From Lachnospira multipara LB2003 (GTDB taxonomy: Bacteria > Bacillota > Clostridia > Lachnospirales > Lachnospiraceae): a DNA stretch of 64,000 bases. Position 1 is the first letter of the stretch; each line of letters opens with the position of its first letter. The stretch covers positions 62,001 through 126,000 of the forward strand of contig NZ_KL370871.1 in NCBI RefSeq assembly GCF_000702205.1, given 5' to 3'. Below are positions 26,640 through 35,006 of this stretch, in pieces. The notes under the pieces are model-generated. The model did not search any database. It saw nothing but the letters and a program-made list of their open reading frames with translations, and was not told the DNA's origin. Both the position numbers and the translations under genes were made by a program.

Positions 26640-27497
26640 TTACTTCAAGCCCGCTATATCGCTTTTATCAAATTCATAATTAAGTTCTTTACCGTAAGCT
26701 AATTCATATGCCTTCTTTTTTTGCTCATAATCCTTCTTCATCATTGCCACGCTATTCTCGCGCTCTGTTAAATTAGGATCAGGATAAATTGCTGGCAATA
26801 CATGTAATACATATTTTACCTTATTAAACTCACTATCTGATTTTCCATCGTCTATATCTATCATCTCAGTAAAAAAAGATAGTATTGGCACATTAAATTT
26901 AGCAGCATAAAAATATGCTCCTCTCTTTGGTGGTCTAGGTTTACGATAATTAAACCACATCTCCTGTTCTGGATAAATAAGTACAATTTCCTTCTTCTTG
27001 GTTAGCAATCGGCTAATTGTACGATGAAAATGTCTATTCATATAATCCTTATCTGGACTTATTGGTATTGTGTCAGCATAATTTGTTAGGAATCTAAGTA
27101 TGCCCTTCATTAACAAATTAGTATCCTGACTTACAATAAACATCTTTTTTCTTCCTGCTTTATATAATCCATATCTTACTATTGTAGTATCCACCGGATT
27201 AAAATGATTACTTGTTGCGATTGCGCCACCCTTAAAGTCTTTAATATTCTCAAGTCCAACAATCTCAGTCTCTTTATTTACCATCTTAGTAGCCAAGTTT
27301 ACAATTCGTCTTGCTATAAAATTACAATATATATATCCAAGACTTCGTCTATGTCTTACAAATTTGCCCAAGATTCTTTTTCTTTCTTCTTTAGATAAAA
27401 CTGCATCATCAATTTCAACTTTATCGTTAAATCTTCCCTCTTTGGCAGAATTTGCGATATTTTGTATTACTACTTCCTTACCGCTTTCTAGTCCCAT
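26640..27497 (-). CDS. PlsC-family lysophospholipid acyltransferase
   Basis: 285 residues from the ATG at 27497, which follows GGAGG; a second ATG 12 bases upstream overlaps that ribosome site. The catalytic motif is SNHFNPVD (the HX4D type), and YPEQEMW takes the place of the family's EGTR-type substrate motif. Members transfer acyl groups to lysophosphatidate or related acceptors at the inner face of the membrane. It is the fourth gene of an operon with two GT8 enzymes and a second PlsC-like protein, which suggests an acylated glycolipid product rather than bulk phospholipid synthesis. Confidence 0.85.
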   Translation of the reverse strand: MGLESGKEVVIQNIANSAKEGRFNDKVEIDDAVLSKEERKRILGKFVRHRRSLGYIYCNFIARRIVNLATKMVNKETEIVGLENIKDFKGGAIATSNHFNPVDTTIVRYGLYKAGRKKMFIVSQDTNLLMKGILRFLTNYADTIPISPDKDYMNRHFHRTISRLLTKKKEIVLIYPEQEMWFNYRKPRPPKRGAYFYAAKFNVPILSFFTEMIDIDDGKSDSEFNKVKYVLHVLPAIYPDPNLTERENSVAMMKKDYEQKKKAYELAYGKELNYEFDKSDIAGLK

Positions 27498-27528
27498 AAA
27501 TACCTCCATTTTTTAAGTCATGTCTAAT

Positions 27529-28488
27529 TTATGCTAAAAGTCTAACCTTCTCACCTGACTCAAAAATCTTCTTAAATGTTGCATCTTCAGAATTTGCTAT
27601 CTTTACAGATGCCTCTAACATTTCATTAGTTTCTTTTGTATCAATATCTTTTTTCTCCTGTGTATAAGCTGCCTTATATTCAAGGATTTCCTGATAATAT
27701 TCGCTTTTTTTAGCATAGTCCCAGAAATACTTCTCGTATTGTACCTTATCATACTGCCATGGCTTATCTGTTAAGTTGTAATGTATTAGCTTTGGTTGTT
27801 CTAATACTGGTTTTCCAAGAGTTGGCATTGCGTCCCACTCATCACTTAAGTACTTAATCTGTCCATGACACATAGCATTAATATAATCCTGGTCTGGTGC
27901 TATTGTTGCAAAATGATACTTATTGTAAAGACGTAGGAAATTCTCTCCCATCTTAACATCTCTTAATCTCTTAAAATCCATTAATAATACGCCTGAATTA
28001 ACGTATTTTTCAGCAGGCTTAATCCCTACAGCCTCCTCCATATAAAGTCTGAAAGGAGGAATATTGCATGTTGATGTGTCTGCAATAGCTCCAATTAAAT
28101 TACCTTCAAGGTCAATATTATAGAACTCAGAAATATCTCCTGGCACAATAATATCGCTATCTATATAAATTCCCTTATCATACTCTGGGAACATATCTGG
28201 TAAGAATAATCTAAAATATATTGTTACTGTCTGATAAATTTCACGAAGTCCAATATTTACAGAAAGATCCTGCATTATTTCTTTCATATAACAAAATTCA
28301 ATTTCAAAATTTTCTCTTGCAAGACTTCCTATTTTTCTTCTATTAGTCTCACTTAATTCACTATAAAGAATGTGAATCTTATAATTATTATCCTTAGAAG
28401 CATTCTCAATTAAAGAATACAAAGCTACACTTAAAAATGGAGCATAATTATCATCTATTGCAAAAAATACTGGTACTGTCTGTCTCAT
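27529..28488 (-). CDS. Glycosyltransferase family 8 protein
   Basis: 319 residues. The GT-A fold of family 8 shows VPVFFAIDDNYAPFLSVALYS at the start, the metal-binding DXD in KGIYIDSDIIV, then YVNSGVLLMDFKRLR and PDQDYINAMC. The acceptor-side motif is LIHYNLTDKPW. GT8 enzymes transfer galactose or glucose from UDP-sugars with retention of configuration. The protein is complete and has no signal peptide, so it is cytoplasmic. It lies 4 bases after another GT8 gene in the same operon. The acceptor is unknown; the acyltransferase neighbours suggest a lipid. Confidence 0.9.
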   Translation of the reverse strand: MRQTVPVFFAIDDNYAPFLSVALYSLIENASKDNNYKIHILYSELSETNRRKIGSLARENFEIEFCYMKEIMQDLSVNIGLREIYQTVTIYFRLFLPDMFPEYDKGIYIDSDIIVPGDISEFYNIDLEGNLIGAIADTSTCNIPPFRLYMEEAVGIKPAEKYVNSGVLLMDFKRLRDVKMGENFLRLYNKYHFATIAPDQDYINAMCHGQIKYLSDEWDAMPTLGKPVLEQPKLIHYNLTDKPWQYDKVQYEKYFWDYAKKSEYYQEILEYKAAYTQEKKDIDTKETNEMLEASVKIANSEDATFKKIFESGEKVRLLA

Positions 28489-28492
28489 TTTT

Positions 28493-29362
28493 TCATCCTT
28501 TCTTTAAAGAGAAATAATCATTAGCCTTTTTGTTGTGATACTCTGCCAATAATTTTTCATATCTATCAAATAAATTGTCGTATTCATGTGTCTTTAATAT
28601 TTCATGAACTTTGTCTATATCCCATGGTTTAACCGTTACCTGTTTAAATTTAGGGAACACTCTAAATGTTGTTGTAAAGTGTCTAAATACAGTATCTGCG
28701 TGATCTCTTCTTTGATCATTATATTTTCTTTCGCATTTTTTCTTATACCTAGCTAGTTTATTAAGTGAGCTTTGATCTGGCATTAACATCTGCTTAGAAA
28801 TGCAACGTTGTCTACTTGCCTTAAAGAGCCCGGTTTCCCTTATCTTAGCCATATTAAGAAGTAACACTCCTGAGTTTACATAATCATATCTTAAAAAATT
28901 ATTCTTCTTTCTAAAGAAGTGTTTACCGTAATAATCTAATACGCCAGCGAATTCATAAGCTTCTATTGACTGATTATAAAACTCGCTAAAATCTTTTTTG
29001 GCTAACACATCAGTATCTAAATATAAAATCTTATCTGGTATTTCAGAAAGTTCATCAGCATACAATCTCAACATGCAACAAGGTGTGAATCTTGTTCCTA
29101 GATTTGCCTCTGGTTTTTCTCTATTAAAGAATGAGGAAACATCAATCTTAGTTATTGTTGAGCCACATCTTTCCCTTTCTAGTAATTCTTCTAAATATGC
29201 TATAAATGTGTCAGATACTGGCTTATAATGCTTACCTGCCATTGTAAGATCAAGAGTTAACACATATATATTTAGAATATCTGTACTATTATCAAGTAAT
29301 GAAGTAATGGACATTAAAAGCCCTCTCTCCATCTTCTTATCGCCACAATATAGTATATTCAT
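28493..29362 (-). CDS. Glycosyltransferase family 8 protein
   Basis: 289 residues. The family pattern is MNILYCGDKKMERGLLMSI at the start, the DXD motif in KILYLDTDVLAKKDF, YVNSGVLLLNMAKIR and PDQSSLNKL. The C-terminal part has a basic stretch (ARYKKKCERKYNDQRRD) and ends shortly after KPWDIDKV. It differs enough from its neighbour to suggest a different sugar or acceptor, so the two may act in sequence. It lies between the second PlsC-like gene (33 bases) and the other GT8 gene (4 bases). Confidence 0.9.
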   Translation of the reverse strand: MNILYCGDKKMERGLLMSITSLLDNSTDILNIYVLTLDLTMAGKHYKPVSDTFIAYLEELLERERCGSTITKIDVSSFFNREKPEANLGTRFTPCCMLRLYADELSEIPDKILYLDTDVLAKKDFSEFYNQSIEAYEFAGVLDYYGKHFFRKKNNFLRYDYVNSGVLLLNMAKIRETGLFKASRQRCISKQMLMPDQSSLNKLARYKKKCERKYNDQRRDHADTVFRHFTTTFRVFPKFKQVTVKPWDIDKVHEILKTHEYDNLFDRYEKLLAEYHNKKANDYFSLKKG

Positions 29363-29395
29363 ATTAATCTCCCATTAAACTTAGTCTTAAATTAG

Positions 29396-30178
29396 CTATC
29401 CCACCTCTTCGTCTTTATTAACGTAAATATAGTCATGATAATCATAGTCGCTTAAACTTGAACGCTCACACATTTTCTTATATACCTTGTCATGCAAGTT
29501 TTTATAAGCCTCCCTCTTTGATAAATTCTCATCTGGATAAAAAGGACCATCATAATACACAACTATCTTTGGTTTATCACTATTTTTATCTTTTTTATAT
29601 GTTACCGTCTGACAAAATGCTGCTACCCCTAGATCTATAGGCATCTTAAAAGACGTGTCGCTAAAGGGACGTATCTTAGTATAATATGGCCATAAATGCG
29701 CCTCTGGATATATTATTACAGGATGTCCATCCTTTATTCTTTTGTTTATCCCTTTTCTAAATTCACGAAATTCCCCTAAGCTAGATGGTGTTGGAATAGC
29801 ACCTATCATTGTAAGTATCTTGCCTATTACCGGAATCCCAAAATTTGATGGACTTACAACTGTATAAATACGTCGTGGACTTGCACCTACTGCTGGTATA
29901 AATACATCACCTATTTGTTGTGTGTGATTACTGTATAGAAAAAATCCTTCCTTTTTTCTAGATGATAAAAGCTTTCTATTCTTATAGCTTACCTTTAAAA
30001 AGAATCTATCATAAATTCTTCCCACAGTATTAACAAGAAATTTGTATAATAAAAAAGAAGATGCTACATAAAAAGGATTATTATGTACCCACTTATAATC
30101 CTCCTTTAGTTTATAATTCTGATTGGAATTTAGAACTAAATCATCGTTATAATCTGAATAATAAAATGTCTTTTTCAT
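29396..30178 (-). CDS. PlsC-like acyltransferase with variant catalytic spacing
   Basis: 260 residues from the ATG at 30178, which has AAGGAGG in front; a longer reading to 30205 has none. The catalytic His is in YSNHTQQIGDVF, where five residues separate His and Asp (HX5D) instead of the usual four. YPEAHLWPY replaces the EGTR-type motif. An N-terminal hydrophobic stretch (PFYVASSFLLYKFLV) would anchor it to the membrane. It is the first gene of the five-gene operon and is read from a strong promoter. The fold assignment is good; the reaction is less certain because of the motif change. Confidence 0.78.
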   Translation of the reverse strand: MKKTFYYSDYNDDLVLNSNQNYKLKEDYKWVHNNPFYVASSFLLYKFLVNTVGRIYDRFFLKVSYKNRKLLSSRKKEGFFLYSNHTQQIGDVFIPAVGASPRRIYTVVSPSNFGIPVIGKILTMIGAIPTPSSLGEFREFRKGINKRIKDGHPVIIYPEAHLWPYYTKIRPFSDTSFKMPIDLGVAAFCQTVTYKKDKNSDKPKIVVYYDGPFYPDENLSKREAYKNLHDKVYKKMCERSSLSDYDYHDYIYVNKDEEVG

Positions 30179-30242
30179 ATATGCCTCCTTTCTTATCACA
30201 AACAAATTGTTTTACTCTTTAAACAAAACACAACCAAGCTTC

Positions 30243-30291
30243 ATTTTAGTATACAATAACTGAATTGTCAATTATCATCACATCAATGTGA
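30243..30291 (-). promoter_or_regulatory. Promoter and upstream palindrome of the acyltransferase/GT8 operon
   Basis: On the minus strand TTGACA (30266-30271) and TAAAAT (30243-30248) are 17 bases apart. The perfect palindrome TCACATCAATGTGA lies at 30278-30291, just upstream of the -35, where an activator would bind. It resembles CRP/FNR-family sites, but no such regulator is in the window. Confidence 0.65.
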
Positions 30292-30352
30292 CATAGTATA
30301 GTTTTGTATAACTCTTTATGTAGTTTTAAAAACCACTTAGCCGCAAAAAAAG

Positions 30353-30397
30353 AAGGACATCATAGATAATCGGACCTGACTTATCTATGACGTCCTT
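30353..30397 (-). terminator. Terminator of the third chemoreceptor gene
   Basis: AAGGACATCATAGATAA (30353-30369) pairs with TTATCTATGACGTCCTT (30381-30397) with one mismatch. TTCTTTTTTTG follows on the minus strand. Confidence 0.85.
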
Positions 30398-30456
30398 CCA
30401 AGCAAAGCTAGCTTTTATATAGAACTCTGGTAGCGGTTACCAAAAGAACTATTAAA

Positions 30457-32511
30457 TTAAATCTTAAAGCCACCTACAACCTCGTCTAATTGTCTTGCAA
30501 TATCGCCTTCCTTAGCTGACATATCTGATACTTCTGTTACTACTGCTGAAACATCTTCTACAGCTCTAAGTGAATCTGATGAGCTTGCTGCTGTTACCTG
30601 TGTAGATTCTGCGATATTATTAATTGCTATACTTACCTCGTTCATTGTACGTTCAATTGTTGCTGACATTTCTGAAATCTGTGAAGAAATCTCATCCACT
30701 TCACTAGCATCATTGCCGTACTGCTTACCTACCTTAACAAACTCCTCATAATCTGGAGTTACTGTATTATTTACGAATCCAAGTATATCCTTTGCATCCT
30801 CAGTAAGCTTTAAGAATGCCTTTTGAACATCTTCTACTGTATCTTGAATCTTAGTTACTGTTTCTGTTGTATCACCTGCAAGTTTACCAATTTCTGATGC
30901 AACTACTGCAAAGCCCTTACCTTGCTCACCAGCTCTAGCAGCTTCAATACTAGCATTTAATGAAAGAAGATTTATTTGTTCTGCAATATTTGAAATAATT
31001 CCTGCAAGAGTTCCAATTGACTCAACTATCTGAGCATTATCAATACTCTTTTGTAATGATTCATCATACTGCTTTGAAAGATTAATTGCATTGTCATATG
31101 CTAATCTACTTCTTTCTTCAACATCCTTAGCTCTAATCATAATCTCGTTAGCCATATTCTTAGAACGAAGTGCCTGCTCTGAAAGAATAGATGCTGATGA
31201 ATTAACCTCTTCTGTTGAAGCGTTAACTTCCTGTGTTGCAGCTGATGATGACATTACAGCTTCATTAATATCTGACATATTAACCTTGATTAGATTAAAC
31301 TTATTAGATAATTCTGAAGTTGCATTATTAAGCATATTAGCACTTGTATTAATCGATTCTGAATGTGACGCAATGGATTTGATAATTGACTTACTTGATG
31401 AGTACATATCATTAAGTGAATTACCAAGAGCTCCTATTTCATCCACATCTGTTACCTTAATACTATCAACTGTATAATCACCATCTGCCAAATGCTTAGC
31501 AAAATCTGTAAGTTTAGATAACTTGGTTGTTAATCCCTTAATTACAAAGTATACAATTAATGTACCTGCTATAACTGCAAATAGACAAATTACGAATAAC
31601 TTTGTAACTAAATCAACAATTGGTTCATCTAATTCCTTATTAGGAATGTTAATTGCAAGCTTCCAACCTGTAGTATCAATAGTCTTCCAATAAGTATGAA
31701 CCTTTAAATTGCTATCATTGGTATAACTTGTAATACCACCATCACCTGCAAGTATTTCTTCACCTGCTTTTGCAAGAGACTTGTTATTGGCATTTGTTAT
31801 CTTAACTCCCTTTGATACATAATCATTATTTCTAAATCCAATAAATGTACCATCTGATGAAAGCAATAATGCATAACCTTCTTTACCTACTTTAATAGCA
31901 GTTGTGATTTCCTGAATATCTGTAATCTCAATATCTACAGTTACGCATCCAATAAAGGCACCACTAGGACTCTTAATTGGTGATGCACATGTCATCATTA
32001 TTAAACCACTAGTCTGATCGTAATATGGATCTGTATAAATTGTAGCCATATTCTGCTTTACTTTTGTGTAGTATTCCTGGCTAAAATAATCATATTCTGC
32101 GTTGGAATAATCATATGTGATTTCAATTCCATTATCACCTCTTTGAGCATATGGACCCCAGATTGCTTCTCCCTGGTATACTCCTGGCTCAAACCAATAA
32201 CCTGAACCTAAAATCCTATCATATGTTACAACTACTTTCTGCAAGCCTTGCTCTAATTGCTGTCGTGTACTTCTATCATATGATTCAGATATAAGTCCCG
32301 CTTCGGTTTCAGCTGTTGCACCAACTCTTGTTAATACATTTTTAATGTTATTAACTTCACCATTAAGTGCATTCTCCATTAACTCGTCATTAGATCTTGA
32401 TATTGATGCTCTGGATAAATTAGCACTCACAAGAGTTAGTATGGCCATTGCAATTATAATTGCAGGCAATAAAAAACTTAACAATTTAACGCTAATATGC
32501 TTAAATTTCAT
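30457..32511 (-). CDS. Methyl-accepting chemotaxis protein (double Cache sensor)
   Basis: 684 residues. Between membrane segments near residues 10-32 and 290-312 lies a dCache_1 domain with RILGSGYWFEPG, EYDYFSQEYYTKVK, TDPYYDQTSGLIMMTCASPI and GCVTVDIEI. This tyrosine/tryptophan/aspartate pattern is typical of receptors for amino acids or other small amines. HAMP (TTKLSKLTDFAKHLADGDY) and the signalling tip [20 protein letters not shown] follow. It controls CheA. It has its own SigmaA promoter and terminator and shares the CGTGAA leader motif with the other two receptor genes. Confidence 0.95.
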   Translation of the reverse strand: MKFKHISVKLLSFLLPAIIIAMAILTLVSANLSRASISRSNDELMENALNGEVNNIKNVLTRVGATAETEAGLISESYDRSTRQQLEQGLQKVVVTYDRILGSGYWFEPGVYQGEAIWGPYAQRGDNGIEITYDYSNAEYDYFSQEYYTKVKQNMATIYTDPYYDQTSGLIMMTCASPIKSPSGAFIGCVTVDIEITDIQEITTAIKVGKEGYALLLSSDGTFIGFRNNDYVSKGVKITNANNKSLAKAGEEILAGDGGITSYTNDSNLKVHTYWKTIDTTGWKLAINIPNKELDEPIVDLVTKLFVICLFAVIAGTLIVYFVIKGLTTKLSKLTDFAKHLADGDYTVDSIKVTDVDEIGALGNSLNDMYSSSKSIIKSIASHSESINTSANMLNNATSELSNKFNLIKVNMSDINEAVMSSSAATQEVNASTEEVNSSASILSEQALRSKNMANEIMIRAKDVEERSRLAYDNAINLSKQYDESLQKSIDNAQIVESIGTLAGIISNIAEQINLLSLNASIEAARAGEQGKGFAVVASEIGKLAGDTTETVTKIQDTVEDVQKAFLKLTEDAKDILGFVNNTVTPDYEEFVKVGKQYGNDASEVDEISSQISEMSATIERTMNEVSIAINNIAESTQVTAASSSDSLRAVEDVSAVVTEVSDMSAKEGDIARQLDEVVGGFKI

Positions 32512-32532
32512 ATTCTTTACCCCCGAAACTTG

Positions 32533-32591
32533 TATTTAATTTTTCACGACTGGTTTAGCTTTACTATAACATTTTTTTTGAGAATTTTCAA
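32533..32591 (-). promoter_or_regulatory. SigmaA-type promoter and shared leader motif of the third mcp gene
   Basis: On the minus strand TTGAAA (32586-32591) and TATAGT (32563-32568) are 17 bases apart. CGTGAAAAATTAAATA (32533-32548) begins 14 bases after the -10, nearly the same position as in the first mcp leader. Confidence 0.7.
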
Positions 32592-32643
32592 CGCGTTCGT
32601 TATAAATGTATATTATTAGTATATTAAGAAATAGAGCATAAAA

Positions 32644-32678
32644 AAATCTTTGCAAGCCTTAAAGCTATGCAAAGATTT
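32644..32678 (-). terminator. Terminator of the zinc operon
   Basis: AAATCTTTGCA (32644-32654) pairs with TGCAAAGATTT (32668-32678), followed by a run of seven T on the minus strand, shortly after the tcdA stop. Confidence 0.85.
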
Positions 32679-32688
32679 CATTTTATTT

Positions 32689-33411
32689 TTATTTAATTAG
32701 GTCCTTAACAACTTCACTTGCAAGAATAAGTCCTGCCACAGATGGAACAAAAGAAATACTTCCTGGAATACTTCTTTTCTTAGTCTCTTCCATTTCCTTT
32801 AAAAGCTCCTCTTCTGAAACGTTAGGACTTATTGGAACTTCCTTTGAATAAACCACTTTTAAATTTTTTACCTGACGTTTTTTAAGTTCCCTTCTCATAA
32901 CCTTAGCAAGGGGACACATACTTGTCTTGTAAATGTCTGCCACTTCAAACATAGTAGGATCAAGCTTATTACCTGCACCCATTGCACTAATTACTGGTGT
33001 GTTAGCATTTTTCGCCTGCATAATTATATCTATCTTAGCTGTAACTGTATCTACTGCATCCACCACATAGTCATATTGGCTAAAATCGAATTCATCTCTT
33101 GTTTCCGGCAAATAAAAACAATTGTGGGCAATTACTTCACAATCAGGATTAATATCCTTTATTCTTTCTTTAAAAGCCTCAACCTTACTTATTCCTATGG
33201 TCTTATAGCTTGCTATAATCTGCCTATTAATATTGCTTTCTGATACCACGTCCTTATCAACAATATCAATATGACCAATTCCAGCTCTAACCAGTGCTTC
33301 TACCACATATCCACCAACTCCACCAACTCCAAAGATACAAACTCTTTTAGAATTTAATTTATAGAGAGCATCGCTTCCAAGAAGCACTTCTGTTCTTTTA
33401 AAACGTTCCAT
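32689..33411 (-). CDS. tcdA: tRNA threonylcarbamoyladenosine dehydratase (E1-like, ThiF/HesA fold)
   Basis: 240 residues. The adenylate-binding site is VCIFGVGGVGGYVVEALVRAG, with the Arg-containing SNINRQIIAS and the conserved DAVDTVTAK. TcdA uses ATP to cyclise t6A37 in tRNA to ct6A. The CPLAKVMRRELKK segment and SIPGSISFVPSVAGLI C-terminus also fit this subfamily. The gene is not expected with zinc transport, yet its ATG shares a base with the znuB stop (TAATG), so it is translationally coupled as the last gene of zur-znuACB. Confidence 0.9.
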   Translation of the reverse strand: MERFKRTEVLLGSDALYKLNSKRVCIFGVGGVGGYVVEALVRAGIGHIDIVDKDVVSESNINRQIIASYKTIGISKVEAFKERIKDINPDCEVIAHNCFYLPETRDEFDFSQYDYVVDAVDTVTAKIDIIMQAKNANTPVISAMGAGNKLDPTMFEVADIYKTSMCPLAKVMRRELKKRQVKNLKVVYSKEVPISPNVSEEELLKEMEETKKRSIPGSISFVPSVAGLILASEVVKDLIK

Positions 33412-34241
33412 TAATTTTTTCTCCCAATTATAACTGTTATAAGATATAATACTAAGTCTGCTGCCACAATTGTTGCGCCTACTGGTGTTGAGAATAGAAT
33501 TGAAACAATCATACCAACTAGGGCACAGATTACTGACATAATTGCTGATGCTATAACTACACCCTTAAAGTTATTAATAATTCTCATTGCTGAAAGGGCT
33601 GGGAATATAATTAAAGCTGATATAAGAAGAGAACCAACTAAATTCATTCCTATTACAATTATAATTGCAATTAATACTGCAATAAGTAAATTATAAGCAT
33701 CTGTCTTAGTTCCTGTGGCTTTTGCAAAATTCTCATCAAAAGTCACTGCAAAAATCTTATTATAAAAAACAATAAATGTTAATATAACCACAATTGAAAG
33801 AACAATACACATTACAACTTCTGACATATCAAGTGTAAGAATTGATGTTGAACCAAAAAGTGTTGTACACACATCACCTGCTACATTAGCTGATGTGGCA
33901 AACACATTCATGAGTAAATAACCTATGGCAAGGGATGATACAGAAAGCATTGCAATTGCTGCATCACCTTTAACCTTAGTATTCTGGCCTGTACGAAGTA
34001 GAAGTATTGCACTTATAACTGTAACTGGCAAAATAAGCACATTAATATCTGCTAATTTTAAAACAGATGCCACTGCCATGGCGCCAAATGCCACATGAGA
34101 TAAGCCATCACCTATAAATGAATATCTTTTTAATACAAGTGTTACACCAAGAAGAGATGAACAAAGTGCTATTAAAACTCCAACTACAATTGCATATCTT
34201 ACAAAAGGGAAGCTTAAATAATACATGAGAGTACTAATCAT
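33411..34241 (-). CDS. znuB: Zinc/manganese ABC transporter permease (ZnuB/AdcB type)
   Basis: 276 residues with eight or nine membrane segments of the ABC-3 permease family: LLGVTLVLKRYSFIGDGLSHVAFGAMA near the start and NLVGSLLISALIIFPALSAM, which forms the coupling helix region. It carries metal ions released by the binding protein into the cell. It overlaps znuC by 8 bases and tcdA by 1 base. Zinc is the likely substrate because the operon starts with a Zur-like regulator and has a Fur-family box, but manganese cannot be excluded. Confidence 0.9.
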   Translation of the reverse strand: MISTLMYYLSFPFVRYAIVVGVLIALCSSLLGVTLVLKRYSFIGDGLSHVAFGAMAVASVLKLADINVLILPVTVISAILLLRTGQNTKVKGDAAIAMLSVSSLAIGYLLMNVFATSANVAGDVCTTLFGSTSILTLDMSEVVMCIVLSIVVILTFIVFYNKIFAVTFDENFAKATGTKTDAYNLLIAVLIAIIIVIGMNLVGSLLISALIIFPALSAMRIINNFKGVVIASAIMSVICALVGMIVSILFSTPVGATIVAADLVLYLITVIIGRKN

Positions 34242-34977
34242 TTTCTTTATTTACGCTCCTTTCCACTTTCTTTACAGTTTCTAAATCGCCATCAAATTCT
34301 TTTCTTGCGTCACTGTCTATATAATCAAGTGTCTTACCAAAGAATTTCTGTGTCTGATTTACAAGTAAAATCTTATTAGAATACTTAATTGCTGATGGCA
34401 TATCATGGCTAACCATTATAACTGTTAATCCTTCAGAATTAAGATCACTAATTAATTTATAAAATTCTTCTGTTACTTTAGGATCTAGTCCTGTTGTTGG
34501 TTCATCTAAAACCAATAATTTTGATGTGGCGCAAAGAGCTCTAGCTAGCAAAACTCTTTGTTTTTGACCACCTGAAAGATTTCTATAACACTTCTTTTTT
34601 AAATGTGTTATGTCCATTTTATTCATAGCTCTAGCAGCTATTTCTTTTTCGTTTTTTGTATAAAAAGGACGTAGACCACTTTTTGATAATAATCCTGAAA
34701 GTACTATTTCCTCAACGGATGCAGGAAAATCTTTCTGAACTAATGTGTGCTGTGGTAAATAGCCTATTTCATAAGGCATAAGTCCATCCATATATTCTAG
34801 ATTTCCTTCTATGGGCTTAATTAGATGAAGCAATGTCTTCATAAGTGTACTTTTACCTGCTCCATTCTCACCTATAATACATAGGTAATCCCCCTCATCT
34901 ACAGTAAAGTTAAGTCCCGTTGCTACAGCCTTCCCCTCATAACCTACTGATAAATTGTTAACCTTAATAATAGACAT
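34234..34977 (-). CDS. znuC: Zinc/manganese ABC transporter ATP-binding protein (ZnuC/AdcC type)
   Basis: 247 residues. Walker A is GENGAGKSTLM, the Q-loop is YLPQHTLV, the signature is LSGGQKQRVLLARAL, Walker B is LLVLDEPTTGLD and the switch His is in MVSHD. It powers the ZnuB permease. It lies 29 bases after znuA and its stop overlaps the znuB start. Confidence 0.92.
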   Translation of the reverse strand: MSIIKVNNLSVGYEGKAVATGLNFTVDEGDYLCIIGENGAGKSTLMKTLLHLIKPIEGNLEYMDGLMPYEIGYLPQHTLVQKDFPASVEEIVLSGLLSKSGLRPFYTKNEKEIAARAMNKMDITHLKKKCYRNLSGGQKQRVLLARALCATSKLLVLDEPTTGLDPKVTEEFYKLISDLNSEGLTVIMVSHDMPSAIKYSNKILLVNQTQKFFGKTLDYIDSDARKEFDGDLETVKKVERSVNKEND

Positions 34978-35006
34978 ATTCTACTTCCTTTCATGTCTTT
35001 TTTATT

